Assembly: GCA_020722565.1 (NCBI GenBank)
Contig: DYKO01000001.1
Span: 1 to 64,000, forward strand
Length of the DNA: 64,000 bases
Reading direction: 5' to 3'
Source: Rikenella microfusus
GTDB taxonomy: Bacteria; Bacteroidota; Bacteroidia; Bacteroidales; Tenuifilaceae
A program made the translations under genes and the position numbers. The notes beneath the pieces were generated by a model. The model saw only the letters and a program-made list of their open reading frames with translations, did not search any database and was not told where the DNA came from. Positions 60,962 to 64,000 of the stretch are shown here, piece after piece. Each line of letters begins with the position of its first letter. The stretch's first letter is position 1.

Positions 60962-63139
60962 CTATTGTTTAATCAGTTTTAAGGCACCCAAATAGCCGCC
61001 ATTTAGGTACACGCTCAGAACATAAACGCCCTTATTTAAATTAGATGCATCAATTCTATAAGCAAAAGCTGATAAATCGGAATACCTTTCCATTATCCAA
61101 ACCATTTGGCCGGTTATTGAGGTTAGAGCTATTCTGATGCTTCCAGGACTTGGTAGGATTATCCGAATATCAAAATAATTGGTAAAGGGATTGGGAATAG
61201 CCGATAGGAAAAGTTCCGGCTTTTGCTCCCTACACACACCGGGTAGATAATTATCGAGCCAAAGGATTCGGTTGGCCACAAACTGCTTAAGGTAATTTAC
61301 TTCCTGTTCATAAGTGCTGCCAACAAAAGCATTAGGCCAAACCCAAATTCCCAAAGCATTAAATGAATTAGAGTTACGAATCCGCGCATCGTTTATATAG
61401 CCTGTCATGCTATCGATAGAGGCATAAATGCCACTTTGCGAAAACCATCCATCCTTTTTTAGTTCCTCCCAGCGGCAGCGCACCATATCATTAAATTTAC
61501 AATCGTTGGTAAATTTCTCCCACCAAAAGGGGACCGGAAAATAATCGTCGGGGCTAATTGATTTGAATACCCAACCCTGAGGCGTATCGCCACCGTAGTA
61601 GTTAGCATTGCCAAAGGATAGGTCATAGTCCCACATGGGACCAAAGGTCAACCGCCCACCCTTGCTGTCCTTATCCTTGTAGAGATAAGCACTAATTCGA
61701 TAGGCATCAATATTTTTTGTAAACTCATTGATTATAAAGTAATCGACAGCCGATGCTATATCGATGTAGCGATAGTATCCTATAAAGGGATCGTTCCAGA
61801 ATGAAGAGTTCAGCGTATTCTCAAAACTTGTGATGTAATTTTTAATGTAATTTTTTTGAGCGGGAACAATGCTCTGGGGCTTTGGGTAGTGCCATAGGAA
61901 ATTAACGCTTTTGCCAGGTGGTGAGTACGGCGATGTCCAACCAAATTCATAGAATTCGCCTTTATCAATTTTAACAATGTATCCACCTGTCAAATCATCG
62001 CCTGTGGTCTCATTGCTTTCCAACTTGGCAATATTTACCCGATGCTTATCGCGTCTAATCTTTTCGATTAACAGGTAAATACCGGCATATCGGTCATTAA
62101 TAATCAACTCACAAAAAGCTGTTCGCGGTGCATACCTCGCCATTTTTCTACCTAAATTGTACGCCAATGCATTTCTGATAAGCGACTTGTCGTTATAGGG
62201 GCCGTAGAGCACCCAATCGTTTCCCGGGGGCATACCCAGCAGGGCCGAATCAATATTCTCCTCATTGGAGTTTATGAGCTCAACGTTATAGCTTTTCTTG
62301 GGCCAGTCGTTCCAATAGGAACTTTGTCCGTGGTACTCAATGTGAATAAACCCGTTGTAGGGAAAAACAGTATCGATAGCAGCATTTGGTGCATCGGAAC
62401 AATCAACCACCCTCATTGAGGCAATAATTTCTGAATCTTTCAGAATGGTCTGCCCTTTTGTATCGATAATGATTATTGGCAAATTGCTTGTGAGATTGAT
62501 AACTGGTGGAACAAACCAGTCAGGAGTTGACCTGAAATACGATTGGCTACTGCCAACAGCAAAAGAAAGATAGGGGATTATGCTTAAATCCGACGAAATG
62601 GAACTGGTATTGTGTACCTCAATAGCCAAAACATTGGTACCATTTCTTATAATATTCCGTAATCGTTCTTCTTCAATTACATAAGAATTAGGTAATCCAC
62701 CAAGATACATTTGGGCCTCCCTGCTCTCCGATGATGGGGTATTCCATAAAACATCGATACTGTTAAGACCAGCCGAGCGGGCTATCTCTACGCCGTTGAG
62801 CCATGCGATAAAAGCGTCATCGTAATCGACATGAAGCACAGCCATAATCAGGTCATTGGAATTGGTAATAGTAAATTCAGTGCGTATGCTAACCGATATA
62901 CAAGGCTGAACAATAGATGTGTCATCATTATCACCGTATCCAAATCCGCCTTGTCCCGGTGGCCAAAATGAATCATCGAATTCTGGTAAAAACCATCCTG
63001 TGGGTGAAGTTGAATCGTTCGCCCTATAACGCCAAAAGTCATCGGCAAATACTACGGTTTCCCAATGGTTTATGGATTGAGAAAGCACTGATAAAGTTGA
63101 AGTAAACAATACGATAATAACAATAATAAAATTTCGCAT
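60962..63139 (-). CDS. CotH-family secreted protein with T9SS sorting domain
   Basis: A 725-residue secreted protein with a Sec signal peptide (RNFIIVIIVLFTSTLSVLSQ). An N-terminal beta-jelly-roll domain (about 22-200) is seen with GQGGFGYGDNDDTS, WLNGVEIARSAG and NGTNVLAIEVHN. The CotH domain (about 220-600) has IHIEYHGQSSYWNDWPKKSYN, DKSLIRNALAYNLGRKMA, GIYLLIEKIRRDKHRVNI and MWDYDLSFGN, including the Glu and Asp positions used by the atypical protein kinase CotH. The last 80 residues form a T9SS sorting domain (PNPFTNYFDIRI, LTSITGQMVW, NKGVYVLSV). A surface kinase-like role is possible. A TATTTTTG box lies at 63163-63170, minus strand. Confidence 0.9.
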   Translation of the reverse strand: MRNFIIVIIVLFTSTLSVLSQSINHWETVVFADDFWRYRANDSTSPTGWFLPEFDDSFWPPGQGGFGYGDNDDTSIVQPCISVSIRTEFTITNSNDLIMAVLHVDYDDAFIAWLNGVEIARSAGLNSIDVLWNTPSSESREAQMYLGGLPNSYVIEEERLRNIIRNGTNVLAIEVHNTSSISSDLSIIPYLSFAVGSSQSYFRSTPDWFVPPVINLTSNLPIIIIDTKGQTILKDSEIIASMRVVDCSDAPNAAIDTVFPYNGFIHIEYHGQSSYWNDWPKKSYNVELINSNEENIDSALLGMPPGNDWVLYGPYNDKSLIRNALAYNLGRKMARYAPRTAFCELIINDRYAGIYLLIEKIRRDKHRVNIAKLESNETTGDDLTGGYIVKIDKGEFYEFGWTSPYSPPGKSVNFLWHYPKPQSIVPAQKNYIKNYITSFENTLNSSFWNDPFIGYYRYIDIASAVDYFIINEFTKNIDAYRISAYLYKDKDSKGGRLTFGPMWDYDLSFGNANYYGGDTPQGWVFKSISPDDYFPVPFWWEKFTNDCKFNDMVRCRWEELKKDGWFSQSGIYASIDSMTGYINDARIRNSNSFNALGIWVWPNAFVGSTYEQEVNYLKQFVANRILWLDNYLPGVCREQKPELFLSAIPNPFTNYFDIRIILPSPGSIRIALTSITGQMVWIMERYSDLSAFAYRIDASNLNKGVYVLSVYLNGGYLGALKLIKQ

Positions 63140-63228
63140 CTGGGGCAGTCAGGATTATATGGCAAAAATAACTAAGTAAAGGTTGATTGTTGAAATGTGA
63201 TAAACAAAATGTTGCAATTGATGGGGAA

Positions 63229-63256
63229 ATAAAAAAGCCGCTTTTGAAGCGGCTTG
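63229..63256 (-). terminator. terminator of the HIT-protein gene
   Basis: AAGCCGCTT and AAGCGGCTT pair around TTG, with an A-run on the left that reads as a U-run on the minus strand. It lies just after the stop codon of the HIT gene. Confidence 0.85.
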
Positions 63257-63257
63257 G

Positions 63258-63653
63258 TTATTTAAACTCAGCAGCAATTTTCTGAGCAATCTCGTTAAAC
63301 TCTTTCTCTGTAAGTTTAAGTTTGGGTTTATGGAAATCGATATCAGACTCCCTGTTCAGGGGTACCAAGTGAATATGTGCGTGGGGAACCTCGAGACCAA
63401 GCACAGCAACACCAATACGCTTACAGGGAATAACCCGTTCAATGGCCTTAGCCACACGTTGGGCAAACAACGTAAGCCCTGCCAGTGTTTCAGGATCTAA
63501 ATCGAAAATGTAATCCACTTCAACTTTAGGAATAACCAAAGTATGCCCCTTAGCCAATGGATTAATGTCCAAAAAAGCATAAAAGCGATTGTCCTCTGCT
63601 ATTTTGTACGAGGGAATTTCGCCCTTTGCAATTCGGCTAAAAATTGTTGGCAT
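63258..63653 (-). CDS. HIT family nucleotide-binding hydrolase
   Basis: Soluble hydrolase or nucleotidylyl-transferase of the histidine-triad superfamily, 131 residues. It starts with TIFSRIAKGEIPSYKIAED and contains the HIT motif HAHIHLVPL (H-x-H-x-H) near residue 98, preceded by GKRIGVAVLGLEVPH-like VLGLEVPHAH. The substrate is probably an adenosine-phosphoramidate or dinucleotide, by family. It follows greA by 14 bases, so the two are probably one transcript. Confidence 0.95.
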   Translation of the reverse strand: MPTIFSRIAKGEIPSYKIAEDNRFYAFLDINPLAKGHTLVIPKVEVDYIFDLDPETLAGLTLFAQRVAKAIERVIPCKRIGVAVLGLEVPHAHIHLVPLNRESDIDFHKPKLKLTEKEFNEIAQKIAAEFK

Positions 63654-63667
63654 GATATTAATTTTTA

Positions 63668-64000
63668 TTAAAGTGAGATACTAAGAATCTCGAATTTGAT
63701 TAAACCCGAAGGTACTTGAACGTCAACCACATCTCCAACCTTTTTCCCTATCAGTGCTTTAGCTATTGGAGTGGCAATTGACAGTTTATTTTCTTTGAGA
63801 TTAGCTTCAGATTCCGCTACAAGGGTATATTCCACCACTGCATTAGTTTTAAGGTTTTTAAGTTTAACCTTATTGAGTATCTGCACCTGGGTGGTGTCAA
63901 TTTTTGATTCATCAATAATGCGTGCACTGGCAATTAGATCCTCCAGTTTTACGATACGCATCTCGAGCATACCCTGTGCTTCTTTGGCTGCATCGTACTC
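63668..64000 (-). CDS. greA: transcription elongation factor GreA (5' end beyond the window)
   Basis: The frame is open to the window edge; 110 residues of the C-terminal part are present. GreA rescues RNA polymerase stalled after backtracking. Visible are the end of the coiled coil (EYDAAKEAQGMLEMRIVKL) and the FKBP-like domain (about 50-110; TNAVVEYTLVAESEANLKE, ISIATPIAKALIGKKVGD, DVQVPSGLIKFEIL). The Met at 63970 is internal, because the frame continues upstream with GreA-like residues. HIT gene follows at 14 bases. Confidence 0.95.
   Translation of the reverse strand, partial: EYDAAKEAQGMLEMRIVKLEDLIASARIIDESKIDTTQVQILNKVKLKNLKTNAVVEYTLVAESEANLKENKLSIATPIAKALIGKKVGDVVDVQVPSGLIKFEILSISL

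Noticed and set aside
1-64000. tRNA, rRNA, CRISPR, insertion sequence or phage elements
   Set aside because: I looked through the intergenic regions on both strands and found no cloverleaf, no regularly spaced repeats, no transposase or integrase and no att-like direct repeats flanking any block.

Overview
The window looks like chromosomal sequence of a Bacteroidota bacterium, most likely of the order Bacteroidales or a close relative. The evidence is: two secreted proteins ending in type IX secretion (T9SS) sorting domains; a TPR / beta-propeller / OmpA protein with the domain order of the T9SS accessory protein PorE; a DUF5686 CarboxypepD_reg outer-membrane protein; a PyrB-PyrI aspartate carbamoyltransferase pair; and many promoters of the Bacteroidetes type (TTG or TTTG, about 20 bp, TAnnTTTG). 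Shine-Dalgarno sequences are mostly absent, which also fits. I see no rRNA or tRNA genes, no CRISPR array, no insertion sequence and no phage genes.

Layout. 1-1.7 kb: very AT-rich flank with a membrane O-acyltransferase. 1.7-5.4 kb: ClpB chaperone and a ZIP metal transporter. 6.2-12.7 kb: secreted 5'-nucleotidase, QueE, PorE-like protein, arginine decarboxylase SpeA. 12.8-17.3 kb: large hybrid histidine kinase overlapping a TlpA-like thioredoxin protein. 17.5-21 kb: Hsp20, then (minus strand) pyrI, pyrB, a YigZ/IMPACT protein and an EamA transporter. 21.1-25.9 kb: lipoprotein, then a small membrane protein coupled to umuD-umuC, a sugar MFS transporter and a thioesterase. 26-29.2 kb: GT39 glycosyltransferase, a double-anchored PHP protein and GtrA. 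29.6-35.2 kb: PPK2, a second EamA transporter, an AlaX-like editing domain, a small-protein/mgsA cluster, PAP2 phosphatase, MFS exporter. 35.6-40.5 kb: T9SS cargo, class II photolyase, NPP-type phosphodiesterase, S9 hydrolase. 40.6-44.5 kb: ABC exporter and RecQ. 44.7-52.3 kb: kdsD, tatC, DUF5686, patB-like lyase, serine hydrolase, DHOD-like protein. 52.4-53.5 kb: an outer-membrane-type gene broken by a one-base frameshift. 53.7-64 kb: DnaE, thioredoxin, LOG protein, RibD, PrmC, RecX, a CotH-family T9SS cargo, a HIT protein and the edge-truncated greA.

Most of the window is ordinary core genome. The strongest unexplained signal is regulatory. clpB and hsp20, 13 kb apart, share a promoter of fixed geometry: TGTCAnnnTGnCAT, 11 nt, TGGCA, 6 nt, TTG. 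Both also carry Shine-Dalgarno sequences, which nearly all their neighbours lack. This suggests a dedicated heat-shock control signal in this lineage. Other items worth a look are the frameshifted gene at 52.4-53.5 kb, the small membrane protein translationally coupled to umuDC, the kinase/thioredoxin overlap, the palindrome just upstream of ppk2, and a pyrB promoter whose -33 element lies in the loop of the upstream terminator.
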